Shown here piece after piece: positions 23,746 to 35,102 of a DNA stretch of 64,000 nucleotides (position 1 is the first letter of the stretch; every line of letters starts with the position of its first letter). Made by a program: the position numbers and the translations under genes. The notes under the pieces are model-generated. The model was not told the DNA's origin. It ran no database searches and saw only the letters and a list, made by a program, of their open reading frames with translations. Source of the DNA: Cycas panzhihuaensis (taxonomy: Eukaryota > Cycadophyta); contig CM041465.1 of NCBI GenBank assembly GCA_023213395.1, forward strand, positions 146,885,741-146,949,740, given 5' to 3'.

Positions 23746-25097
23746 TTTGGTATTAGAGAAGGTTCATGATCTATTATTAAAGTTTTCTTGAAGAAGATGG
23801 ATAGTTATTGATATTTTGAGGCAGATTTGCTCATAAGAACAAATATTTGATTACATTTATTTTTCTGCAAGTTTTGATCATTATTGAGTTATATTGGTGA
23901 TATAACAAATATTTTTCAAGTTTATTTTCAGATTTGTACAGATCTACAGAGGATTTTAGTAGCAAACCATATATGCTCAAGTTTTTTTCGAGATTTGAGC
24001 CATATTTCTTCAGTTCTACATATTTTATCTTATATTTCATTATTATTTCTACATTAAGCTATACATATTTGAATTTTTTCTCATATTTGATATATATTTT
24101 TTAGATCTAGAGTTTTTATCGCATATTTGACAGTCTACAAGTATATTTGTCTATTTTATCTAATATTTTCTTTAAGATCTATAATTTTTACTTCAGATCT
24201 ACCATGGTATTCTACATATCTAGCTTATAGTTTTTAGATCTAATCTTTCTATCAAATATTTGGTAGTTTCCTAGTTTATTCTATTCAAATATTTAATATT
24301 TTTTCAGATCTACTACACTTCACTTTAGATCTGCTACATAGTCTACAGAACTGCTTGTTTCAGTAGTTATTTGACCATTTCTTTGGCAATATTTAACTTA
24401 AAATCTATAATATTTTCTCAAGTTTTTCTTTAGATCTGTTATATTATCTTTCAGATCTGTATTTTTTCATCATATATTTGATGATATTTTTTTAAGTTTG
24501 TTACAGATCTACAATTTTTTTGGCATATTCAGCCTTCTGGATCTACAGATTTGCCTATATTCGACTTGTGAGGAAGAAGGTTTGTCTATTAGAAGCTTTT
24601 GAAGCCTGTTTTCAGCTACAAATCTACTACAATTGTGTTTACCAGGTTTTTCATACTGTTTTCTTATTTAAACACATTTTTGATATATCTGCTCAACATA
24701 TTTCTTTGAAAGTTTTCAAATACATATACATGCATCTCATTTGCTTGATATATTTCTGTCAAAATATTTGAAATCCTCTTGCTCTATTAAATCAACAAAA
24801 AAAACTCAACTTTTTTTCATGCTTTGTGTACAAATATATATATATTTTTTAAAATATTCTTCATTACAATATTGAGCAGCCATAGGCTCATATCTAAAAG
24901 CTCAACATATGAATGACATTTTCTTTCTATTTTTTAAAACTTTTTAATTTTTTTTATAAAATCTAGAGTACTCAGCTTGGGCACCTTCAATAGACTTCTT
25001 TGGCTCAGATCTAGAGCTTACATAAGTGATTTTATGTTAGTTTTAACCATGTGCTTCTCAAGTATTAACTTCTCTCACAAAAGCCACCAAATACTTA
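23746..25097 (+). promoter_or_regulatory. Element B 5' leader with repeated AGATCT sites
   Basis: The leader has no long conserved coding frame. It contains ten AGATCT palindromes, at 23940, 24103, 24175, 24195, 24236, 24306, 24327, 24432, 24453 and 24505. Most are followed by A or G and lie in a CAGATCTACA-like context. Three successive pairs are 20-21 bases apart. Whether this is a binding-site array, a decayed tandem repeat or a coincidence cannot be told from one copy. An open stretch at 24520-24771 has no recognised domain. Gypsy-4 interrupts the leader at 25098. Confidence 0.5.
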
Positions 25098-25498
25098 TGC
25101 ACCATTCCTTCTCAAAAATCTAGGCTCATAGAAGTGATTATTAGCAAAAATGAAGCCAAATAACACGAATGCGCAAGCAGATTACAGAAAATGAATCACC
25201 AAAATGAGTACCGAAGTACTTTCTTCTTTCAAGATATCATACTCAATACATTACGAGTGGTTTAACCCTTTAAATATACAAGTAAGGGTCTTCATCCTTA
25301 ATGATTCTATTGGTAGCCCTAGCGGCCTTACATCTTATTGGATGACTTAGCGGTCCATACACATAACTCTATTGGTGGCCCTAGCAGCCTTACATCTTAT
25401 TGGATGACTTAATGATCCATACACATAGCTTACTAAACCCCTTAATCCTTACTTGTTAGTGGTTCCCTCTTGCTAAGGAAAGGTGGGGTTATGTTACA
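25098..25498 (-). repeat. Gypsy-4 3' LTR
   Basis: Matches 31263-31663 with few differences. It contains an internal tandem duplication of a 62-base unit (25306-25367 and 25368-25429, each with TCTATTGGTRGCCCTAGC) that is also present in the other LTR. Confidence 0.9.
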
Positions 25499-25519
25499 AG
25501 TCCCCCCCTCTGAGACGTT

Positions 25520-28500
25520 GAGTCCTCACAGCATTGGAGATGAGGATGTTTCTGGATGAACTCTTCTGACTCCCAAGTAGCTTCATCAGCATCGCAGCTA
25601 ACCCACTATACCAAGTGTTCAGAAATAGTACGATTTCGGAGGCAGCGCTGGCAACTGGCAAGGATTTTATTAGGAGGAACTATAAGAGTTTATTCTTCAG
25701 AGAGAATGGGAAGGGTTGTGTGGGGTGTAACTTTAGCTCCAAGGTATTTTTTTAGGCAGGACACGTGGAAGACATTATGAATATTAGTGTTTGGGGGGAG
25801 TTCAAGGGCATAAGCAACTTCACCAATTTTGTGCAAGATCTTATAAGGTCCATAATAGCAGGGGCTTAGTTTATGCCCTTGATGGGACTTGAGTGATTCT
25901 TGCTTATAAGGTTGGAGGCGGAGGTATACTAGATCTCCAATATCAAAGGATCGATCAGATTGGTGGCGGTCTGCTAGTTGCTTCATTCAATTTCAAGCAC
26001 TAGCTAGATTTTGTTAAAGGGCATGCAATATTTGATCCATTTCTTAAAGCTTTTGTTGCATAGAAGTTGTTCTAAAATTTATGGCTACGGTATGGTGAGA
26101 AGGTAGGTGGTAGCCATAAAGAGCCAAAAAGGGGGACATACCAATGGCAGAATGATGGGAGGAGTTATACTAATACTCAGTTAGGGCAAGCCATGAGGTC
26201 TACTTAGCTTGGTATTCTGAAGAAAAGCAACGTAGATAAGTTTCTAAAGTTTTGTTTAGAACCTCGGATTGGCCATCTATTTATGGGTGGTAGGCAGAGC
26301 TCATGTTAAATGAGGTTCCAACAGCCTTAAAGAGTTATTGCCAAAAGGAGCTAGTAAACTTAGGGTCTCAGTCACAAATGATAGATGATGGAAAACCATG
26401 GAGGCAAAATATCAATTGGACATATAAGTCAGCGAGACGGGAGGATGAATATGAGGTATGCACTGGGAGAAAGTGTGAGTACTTGGTTAATCGATCAATG
26501 ATTACCCAAATGGAGTCAAACTTGGTAGATGGGGGTAGGCCCATGATGAAGTCCATGGCAATATCTTGGCACTTGCCTTGTAGAATATTTAATGGTTGGA
26601 GAAGGCAAGGGAGAGGTTTAGTCTCTACTTTATTTCATTGACAGGTGTCACATTATGATACGAAGGTGAATATAGTGGCCTTCATGTGGGGCCAAAAGAA
26701 ATCTGTGTGAATCCGTCAACAAGTCTTATCAAAGCCAAAGTCGCCGTCAAGGAGGGACGAGTGGTATTCTGTTAGGATTTTAGGGATGAATAAGGAGGAG
26801 GGATGGACAAAGATAGGATTGTGGTAGAGGAGGTGATTGTTGAAGGTTGACCAACCTTTATGGGTGAGAAATTTTTCCCTCTAATTAGGACAGTCTGGCT
26901 GGGCTTGATTGTCAACACATAGTTCATCAAGCCAAAGGGGTTGGGGGTTGCTGATGGTATGGAGGCTTGGATTAGGAACATTATCGTTAGGATGGAGACA
27001 TGAAAGAGCATCTACCACTGTATTGTCTTTACCTTTTTTATATGATATTGAGAAGTTAAAGACTTGTAATCGATAAACCCACTTAGCTTGATCTTCTGAC
27101 AAGATTGGCTGAGTCAATAAATTATGGAGGCTACGATGATCCATAAGAATAGTGAACTTAGAGCCTAAGAGATGTTGCCTCCATTTATCAGTAGCATGGA
27201 GAATAGCCTTCATTTCTTTCTAATATGTAGAGAGATGAAGCTCATGATCTTTTAATTTTTGGCTTTCAAATGTAATGGGATGAGAGTCTTACATTAGGAC
27301 TGCGCTTAAACCAAAACCTAAAGCATCGTATTCAAGTTGGAAGGGTTGGTTAAAATCAGGAGTGATAAGGACCAGAGTGGAGGTCATTACAACCTTGAGG
27401 TGGGAAAAGGTAGCCTCGCCTGTGAGACCATTGAAAAGCCTCTTTACGAAGGAGGTTAGTTAATGGGGTGGCAAGAGCAGTATAGTTATGTACAAAGCAT
27501 CGATAAAACCCTGTGAGCCTAAGAAATGCTCGTAGTTGGGTAAGAGTGGTAGGTGTTGGCCACGTTGTGATGACCGATATTTTGTCGGGGTCTACACGTA
27601 CCCCTTCTGATGATAATATATGACCCAAATATTTGAGTTCTGATTATCTGAACTCACACTTAGATAGTTTTGCATAGAGTTGGTGGTTCTGCAATATTTG
27701 AAGAATAATTTCTAAGTGTTAGATATAGAGATCTAGGCAGGCACTATAAATAAGAATGTCATCGAAGAAAACTATGACAAACTTTTGAAGGTAGGGCCTA
27801 AAGATTTTATTCATGAGAGCTTGGAAGGTTGCCGGGGCATTACAAAGGCCAAAGGACATCGCTCAAAACTCAAAATGGCCATGGTGTGTGCGAAATATTA
27901 TCTTATGGCAATCTTTTAGGGCAATTGGGATTTGGTAGTAACCAGATTGGAGGTCTAACTTAGAAAAGATGGTTGCGCCATGGATTTTATCTAGCATGTC
28001 ATCTATGCGAGGGGTGGGAAACTTATTTTTTATGGTAATCTTATTTAATTCCCTATAGTCAACACAGAGGCGAAAGGAGCCATCCTTCTTCCGAACTAAG
28101 ACAATTGAAATGCATAAGGGCTTTTACTAGGTTGGATTATGCCCATGTCAAGGAGCTCATTTGTGAGTTTCTCAATTTCATTCTTTTGGAAGTATGAGTT
28201 ACGGTAAGGTCGAAGGTTGATGGGGTCATGGTTAGATTGGAGGTCAATTGTATGAAAGAAACCGCGGTCGGGAGGGGTGGTGGCAGGTAGAGGGACGAAT
28301 ACTTGTTCATATTGGGTAATGACATCCTGGATATAGGGATGAATTTGTGGTTCAATTTAAATATTATTAAGGCAGACTATATACCCTAGGTGAGATTGAA
28401 GATGGCGTTTCATACGTCCAAGAGAGACCACTTGGTTAGGGGGGATTGCATTCCGTAAATTTTGTGGTTTCGCCCCATGTGGTCTTTGAAGGCAATGAAT

Positions 28501-28985
28501 GGATTTGTAAGCGAGTTGTTTGTGCTATAGGTCCCTAGTATTTGCAACCATTGAATCCCTAAGATGGCATCAGATCCTCCTATTGACAAGGCATAGAAGT
28601 CTGACACCAAAAGGTATGAGCCAATTTGGACTTGGAGGTTTTGAATAATACCTACACAATGGAGTTTCTGGTACCCTGGTAGAGAACATATGAAGCCAGT
28701 TTTTGGGATAATATATAGGTTAAGTTGTCTAGCAATTGAAATATTAACGAAGTTAAGTGACGTGCCACCATCGATCAAGATAGATATTGGAGTCTTGCAG
28801 AGAATGCCTCTAACTCTTAGGGGTTTGGGGTAGGAGGAGGTGGTGACAACGGATATAGATACTTCAGGTTGGGGGTCTGGTGCAGGATCATTATGGGTTT
28901 CATCATCAGCCTCCTGGTCAGAGTCAGAATCAGAGGGATCGTCAGGGGAAAGGGATGGGTCAATTGAGAAAACCATACATCGCAC
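25520..28985 (-). pseudogene. Gypsy-4 pol pseudogene (PR-RT-RH-IN-chromodomain)
   Basis: Domains read leftwards. Protease has LIDGGTSLNFV near 28750-28780. RT has [12 protein letters not shown] near 27745-27780, keeping the catalytic D-D. RNase H ends in DNTVVDALSCL (about 27000). The integrase core has DFIMGLPPSTKFDSIW and VIIDRLTKYSHF at 26450-26556. The integrase C-terminal module has YYGPYKI and HNVFHVSCLKKYLG at 25690-25986. A chromodomain-like tail has CLRNRTISEHLV, then a stop, then DADEATWESEEFI near 25560-25670. The full set of domains is in the expected order. Inactivation comes from many in-frame stops and some frameshifts. Lineage within the chromoviruses is not resolved. Confidence 0.88.
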
Positions 28986-30027
28986 TTTACAAAAATGACC
29001 ATGCCCGAAAGTCCACTTTTCTACACACTACATACAAAGGCCAGCCTCAAGTTGATGTTGCACTTTAGCTTGAGAAATCTGGACTCTTTTGGTAGATGTA
29101 TCCTCATTCTGGCGATTAATAGATGGTTGAGAATCATCTTGTCGTGGTCGAGGACGTGTAAATTCAGCTCGAGGACAAGAGGCATCGTCAAATCAAGGTC
29201 GAGGTCACTGGAGATCTGCTTGTCGAGTGCATGAGAACCAAGAGGTATCCCGTCGAATGGTTGAGGGTCTGTCTACTGCAAACTCAGCTTCTACTGCACG
29301 GGCCCACTTGAAAGCTTCCTTAAGGGAGTAAATTACCATTGTCTTTAATCTCATCTGAATACAGTCTTGGAGTCCTGCCACATAAATATCAATCATTGTT
29401 TGTTTGTCCAAGTTTTGGCTTTGTGGCGTGTAGTTATATAAGTCTTGAAATTCATCTATGTAAGCTTCTACAGTTGATGTCTGCTTAAGCCGGGTGAGTT
29501 GTGTGAAAAAGGATTGACTCCATGTATTTTCATATTGCTCGAAGAAAAAACTAATGAAGTGGGACCAAGTTTGGTGAGAGGGATATTCCCGCTTTCACCA
29601 GTTAAACCAATGGTGAGCTCGACCATCTAAATGAATGGAAGCGTATAAGAGTTGATCCTCTTATGTCATCGGGTGGAGAGTGAAGTAAGATTCTAACTTA
29701 TTAATCTAGCTTCGAGTGCACTCTCTATTCACGTATGGATCAAAGGAATGTTGATCTTATGGTGGAAAACGGTTGTCTTAGTAGAGAACCTCCTGTATGT
29801 GCATTGCTTCCTAGAGAAGGGGGAGGTTGGTTGCCCATTGAGGTAGAAGCTCCTATGCTTTGGGATTGGGGTGACACCCACTGTTGAAGCAGTTTGATAA
29901 TCTCTTTCCTGGTGTCGTCTAGGTCAGATTTGGTAGGCATGGTACTGAGTTTATCGCTGACCTCTATTTTGAAGTTAGACAAATCATTGGTCAACTCAAA
30001 AAAAAAAATTATTTGATTTTTTGCCAT
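28986..30027 (-). pseudogene. Gypsy-4 gag pseudogene
   Basis: The likely start is the ATG at 30027, giving MAKNQIIFFFELTNDL, and the coding remnant continues leftwards through a coiled region rich in K, D and L. The Retrotrans_gag core is recognisable at 29205-29411 by KQTMIDIYVAGLQDCIQMRL and by AFKWARAVEAEFA, which are typical gypsy gag phrases. A damaged CCHC knuckle (CVEKWTFGHGHFC) lies near 29000-29035, just before protease. Frameshifts and stops separate the pieces. Confidence 0.8.
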
Positions 30028-31262
30028 TGGAGTTAAAGAAAGGGATTAAAGAAGCGGAAGTAAGTAGAAAGAAGGGAAAGAATGAAGTGGGACAGATTCG
30101 AGAAAGAACGGGATATAAGAATAGGGAGCTGCTATATGGGAAAAAGGGGGCAAATAAGGGAATGTGGGGTGTCAATAGCATGTTGACCCCAAAATTACAT
30201 AAGCAAGATATTTAGTCCACTAGAAAGAGCACGAAAAACTTATCAAAATGGGATGTATGAGTTTTAAGGTGAATTTGGAGTGGTGGGACCCACCAAAGGG
30301 CACAGGTACAAAAAGAGTGAAAATTGGGGTATAGACTAACCTAGTGTAAAACGACCCTTATGAGATGCTAATCGAATTGAGGTATATGAGTTATAAGGGT
30401 TTTTTTTTTGCACTGTGAGCAAGAGCTAAGTGGATTTTTTTTTTTTTTTTTTCAGAGACTTGACTGTTCTGATAAGTTTTGAATTCAGGTAGTTAGTGGC
30501 TTGTGATTAAGACTAGGGCAGGGGAAGCAACGAATGATCAGATGTGTCCTACCCACTACAGAATGAGGTGTGCTTATTCTTATAGGTGCATCGATAAACT
30601 CGATGCGAAGTTCGAGGTGTAACTTCGTGGCGCTAACCGCTAACCACTGCACTGCAAGACTTCAGCGGCCGATAGGTTACCTGCGCTAGGGAGGGTTTTA
30701 GAATCCTAAAGGGGTCCTCCTATATACCTGGAGGTACGTAGAGGCACACTTCCGTAGCCAGGTTCTGTCTAGGGCTTGTTTTAGGAGTGTTATCTCCAGT
30801 CCTTCACGCAAGGGTCAGCAAAGCCATGATACGCTTAGCCAGAATGACAGATCCCTGTGATCTTTAAAGACCCCCAGTACAGGGTCTCTACCTAACTACT
30901 TGGGTAGCTGCCTAGCAGTGTTATTTACCCAGAAAGGAGAGGTGGGAGGGGACACAAAGGGTAGCTGCCCAACGATGTTATCTACCCTTGGAATATAACC
31001 CAATGCAGAAAAAGAAAGCTTAAAAATTAAATTGAATATAGAAGAAATAAATTGCTTGCAGTACCTAAAGGTTGAAATTCCCCTTCTCTTCATGACCTCT
31101 AATTTGTCCTACTACCGTTCCTCAATCTTCTTAGAGAGAGTACTGAGTGTAGGTCTTTCCTCAATCTCTGCTTAGGGAGAGAGAGTACTCAATCATACAG
31201 GAGAAAAAAATTTGTTATTCCGGGTAGATTCCCACGATCGCGAACACAGCTCTGATACCACT
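30028..31262 (-). other. Gypsy-4 5' leader and PBS
   Basis: Untranslated leader between the 5' LTR and gag, with the PBS complement CTCTGATACCA ending two bases from the LTR. It includes a T-rich run at 30431-30452 and a G+C-richer stretch at about 30580-30900 that is also found in the Gypsy-1 leader. No host or tRNA gene was seen. Confidence 0.7.
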
Positions 31263-31663
31263 TGGACTGTTCCTTCTCAGAAATATGGGCTTGTAGAAGT
31301 GATTATTAGCAAAAATGAAGCCAAATAACATGAATGTGTAAGTAGATCACAGAAAATGAATCACCAAAATGAGTACCAAAGTACTTTCTCCTTTTAAGAT
31401 ATCATACTCAATACATTACGAGTGGTTTAACCCTTTAAATACACATGTAAGGGTCTTCATCCTTAATGATTCTATTAGTGGCCCTAGCGGCTTTACATCT
31501 TATTGGATGACTTAGCGATCCATACACATAACTCTATTGGTGGCCCTAGCGGCCTTACATCTTATTGGATGACTTAATGGTCCATACACATGGCTTACTA
31601 AACCCCTTAATCCTTACTTATTGGTGGTTCCCTCTTGCTAAGGAAAGGTGGGGTTATGTTACA
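31263..31663 (-). repeat. Gypsy-4 5' LTR
   Basis: 401 bp, the same length as the partner LTR, with the same duplicated 62-base unit. High similarity between the two LTRs points to a fairly late insertion compared with the surrounding array. Confidence 0.9.
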
Positions 31664-32458
31664 ACTTGGTTGATACCATTAATATATATTAAGAAATTTG
31701 CAAGGCAAATGTTGCATTAACCTACTATAGCCTCCTTTTTTAAGCTATTCTATAGCCTTTCTTCCTGAAGATTTGCTTGAGAAGAGTCTTTGAAGGCCTG
31801 AGCTTTATAATGAATATTTTGATAAAATTGAGTTGTTGATTAAGCCTTTGTAAAACCCATTATTGTGACACAAGCTTCTTGCATAGCTTGAATTATTTTA
31901 CTGCTAGAATCCCTCAACACAACCAACAGGCTTCCCATCTATCTTCACATAGCTCATTGATGAAGCATAATACTCTAAAAAATATAGTTTGTAGGGCATG
32001 AGCATTTGCAAAAGTTATTTTTTGAATCAAGCAACTATTATAGAATCAGATGATCTAGGAAGCATAAAGAAAGAGAGCAAATTTTTAATTGTATATATAT
32101 AAGTGTGAGAGAGAATATCAATCACTGAAACATTTTTTTTAGATGCAATTGAGGCAATCGCCTCCTTGTATTTATCAACCTTTCTCAGTTGTATTTACAA
32201 ATTGCTAGAGAAACCACACAAATAATGTAACTAGCATTACATTAAATGACTCATTTTCTGGCTCCAAAAATTCAATGCTACCCCTTGATTTCTGATTCGC
32301 ATTATTGAGGCCACATATAAATTAAAAAAAAAAAAAAAAGGAAAAGAAAGAAAAAAGGGAGGGGGTTATCAATCCCTCCATTACATAAGCACAACATTTT
32401 GTTCAGCCTTTTTTTAAAAAAGCTTTAGCTTTTTGCACTATCATCTCCATCTTCATCC
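31664..32458. other. Element B internal sequence, unassigned
   Basis: Resumes Element B after Gypsy-4. The minus strand has coding-like but broken stretches (for example SMSYVKIDGKPVGCVEGF near 31900-31960) that were not assigned to a family. They may be more of the captured host sequence. An A-rich run occurs at 32322-32345. Confidence 0.35.
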
Positions 32459-32660
32459 CTGAGGGGAGGAAGTGAAAATACGGATCTGTCCTTCATTTAA
32501 CTGGAAAGGCTCCCTAAGTGCAGTTGGCGCTACTTCAGAAAAAGACCTCCCCTCTACATATGGGGTTGTCTTTGATGCAGATCTTTTTGTAATCGCATGG
32601 CTTTTACAGAAGAGAGCCTTTCTTTGGTAGCTTGTATCATTGTTTGCAGATATCTAAAAG
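32459..32660 (-). other. Coding-like open stretch next to the POLQ-type fragment
   Basis: On the minus strand a frame of about 65 codons stays open, including SFSEVAPTALREPFQLNEG and ending IFTSSPQG before a TGA. A second overlapping frame (32554-32739) is open as well, so chance is possible. The composition looks coding and the block lies on the same strand as the polymerase fragment 0.2 kb away. It could be another exon of the captured locus. It does not match the polymerase C-terminus that would be expected downstream. Function unknown. Confidence 0.3.
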
Positions 32661-32871
32661 ACTTTATAGGGCTTGAAGCATATGGGTATGTGGACATTGC
32701 CTGCCCTTGTTTTAAAATTGACTCCACTTGAAGGATCAATTTGTGTAAATAATGACCTACAAACGATTGCCTCTATTACTCACCTTCTCTGTGTCACCTT
32801 ATCCATACACTTGACCATCGATTCATATTTTAGACTGTTACATCATTTATGAATGGGAACTTCATAGATAT

Positions 32872-33425
32872 TCATACCAGCGCATCCTCTATTTCTCTAC
32901 TTTTGTCCAAGTAGCGCTTCCTTCCACTAAGGGTTCTTATATACCCTTTTTTTCTGGCAAATGAAACACCTAGAAAGGCATTCTTGAAATGTTCATGCCT
33001 TTCTGTAGCTTTAACTACACTGTATTCTAGTTGTTCTCCCAAGGTATTGACACCCATGCCATACAATATTCCATAAACTAACTTTTTGGTTTGATTTCTC
33101 TGCTTCTCAGTTATTGCAGATTCATTATGCCCTGTCCATCTTACTACCATCATACGGAAAAGATCACCATCTGGCTTCCTGAGAAGACTAATTAATGAAG
33201 CATCCATAGACAAATGAGCCATTATACATAATTCTATTTGAGAATAGTCTGCTGACATGAACAACCAATTTTCTTAAGTAGGAATAAAAATATCACGTGC
33301 ATTGATTTGGTACTGGTCAAACGTAGCAATATCTATTCCAATCCCATTATTAGGGCCAATTGTGAAATCTACTCCATGCTAGAGGTTGGGCTTCTCCATA
33401 GAAAGCCTCCCTTAATTACCTCCAA
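32872..33425 (-). pseudogene. DNA polymerase theta-type (POLQ/TEBICHI) polymerase-domain fragment
   Basis: POLQ is the family-A polymerase of theta-mediated end joining; the plant protein is TEBICHI. On the minus strand the fragment reads GRLSMEKPNL near 33400, then INARDIFIPT and ENWLF either side of a TAA. A 130-codon open stretch follows (33264-32872) with motif A ADYSQIEL and the O-helix block QTKKLVYGILYGMG. The YGILYGMG form is typical of POLQ rather than bacterial Pol I, which has NFG at this place. SGRKRYL follows. About ten residues that are usual between FPGVS and the next block seem to be missing. The end at DALV is followed directly by GTATGA, a possible intron donor. The motif C region was not found. 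Two in-frame stops make it a pseudogene. It lies antisense inside Element B. Confidence 0.8.
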
Positions 33426-35102
33426 TCTGCCCCATATCGATCTGGTTGCTATTACAAAGGTGTGGGCGGCCTGTGGCAGCGTTTGAGCGGTGACAGACGG
33501 TCTTGCAATTAGCAACATAGTCTTGAGCAGCATATTCTGAGTTTTTCTGTCATTTTTTCATATTGAGATTCTTATTGTAGCTGTTTTGTCATTCTAATAG
33601 TGGTAGCGACGTTTTTATTATCTATATTTAAATAGTTTTTATTATAAAGTTTTTTTAAAAATTATATTATATTATATAAAATTTTAATTCCGATTGATTA
33701 AAAGTGTTAGCCCCTCGCATATTCAACCCTTGGTCATAAGGCCATTCTCACGTGACCGTAGTTAGGGCCAACAAAAGCTTATAAACTATTTTCTTTTCTT
33801 TTCTTTTCTTTTTTTCATTTTTACATAAGGTTATTGACCTTTTTTTGCTATAACTCCCCACTTTGTCACCAATTTCTGACGAAACCACTTTCATTTGATC
33901 AAAAAAAAATTATAGATTAATTTTGACTAGTTATATGACTAATTTGGTGTTGATTTGACACTGTTTCAGTTGATTTAAAGTCAATCAGCCATTTTTTAAA
34001 CTTTTTTTAAACTTTTTACAAAATCACTTTTTGAACTGATTATATTTTATTACTGGGAAACTATTTTCTGCCTAGATCTATTGTAAAGTGATCTACGTTT
34101 AACAACCTTCATTACCCACCTTTTATTTTATTTTTTAGAATTCATTTTGACCACTATTTTAATTGCCGAAAGTGGCACTTCAGTGGTTTTTAACATTTTC
34201 TTAACATTTTACCATAAAAGTACTAGTTACTGTTTCTACTATAACTTTTCTGTTTGACATCCAAATTTAATTTCATTAGTTTCGTTGGAAAGATGACTCA
34301 ATTCTCTTTGATCTGATATAGTTTTTTATACATTTTAATATACTTTTACTAATTTTCAAATCACTCAAAGAATAGGTACTTTATTGCTTTAAACCTGCTA
34401 TATTTACACTTTTTTTATATATAATTTTCTAATTTTTTTCAATTGAGAATACATTGAGTAGTTCTATAAACGATATTTGATTGTTTTACAACATTTTACA
34501 AGCATTTTATTGCTATTTTTATACAATTTTAAGCCCCCTACTCCTATTGTGCCTCAAAACGATGCATGTTTCTTTGACTTACCAAAACTTGATTTGTAGG
34601 AATCCGTTTTCAAAACGGTCAGTTATGTTAGATTCATATTTTATTGATCTTCGTACTGGTGAAGTTTTATATTCTTTTGATATTATTTAGTATACTTTTG
34701 AAGCTATTAAACTTGAGGTTATCCTCTAACCCTTCTTTTTAAAAGGTTTCTTCATACTCTTTATCTTTTAAAGTAAAATATACATATATTTTAGTTTCTT
34801 CATTATTATATATTATCATCAAGACTAAGGATTTATTATATTAAGAATTTACATTTATTCATTTGAAAAAAAATTAAAAGTTAAGATCTTATTTCAGATT
34901 TATATCATTAAAAGGATATTGGTATATATTTTCAAAGTTGCTTCTATATTTATTATTTCCTTATTGCATTTTGTTCATTTATTTTCAAAAGGTATTACAT
35001 TACTTTTGAAAAGTATATTTGACATCATATAAGTTTAGTCACTTACTGACTTTATTTGATTTGATAAAAGCAGACTTTATATGTTCTAAAGTTTTTTATA
35101 AC
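33426..35102. other. Element B internal AT-rich stretch, no gene seen
   Basis: Contains pyrimidine-rich and T-rich DNA (for example the TTTTC repeats near 33790-33815). A short G+C-richer piece at 33450-33530 (GTGTGGGCGGCCTGTGGC…) may mark the edge of the captured host segment. An open plus-strand stretch at 34481-34690 has no recognised domain. Confidence 0.4.

Larger units (their letters stand above)
25098..31663 (-). mobile_element. Gypsy-4, full-length but inactive chromovirus
   Basis: A 6.57 kb Ty3/gypsy element with two LTRs of exactly 401 bp. The flanks ACTTA (25093-25097) and ACTTG (31664-31668) differ at one base and mark the 5-bp target duplication. Reading leftwards: 5' LTR, PBS (complement CTCTGATACCA at 31250-31260), leader, gag, protease, RT, RNase H, integrase, chromodomain, PPT (complement of the CCCCCCCTCTGAG run after 25498), 3' LTR. 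The integrase-last order and the chromodomain-like tail place it in the chromoviruses. Numerous stops make it inactive. It is nested in the leader of Element B. Confidence 0.9.

Noticed and set aside
24520-24771. 83-codon plus-strand open frame in the Element B leader
   Set aside because: Hydrophobic and AT-driven, no domain, and it overlaps the untranslated leader.
25301-25430. Possible CRISPR-like or satellite repeat
   Set aside because: Only two 62-base units with no spacers, located inside an LTR and repeated in the partner LTR.
34481-34690. 69-codon open frame in Element B
   Set aside because: No similarity recognised, and the composition matches the surrounding AT-rich sequence.
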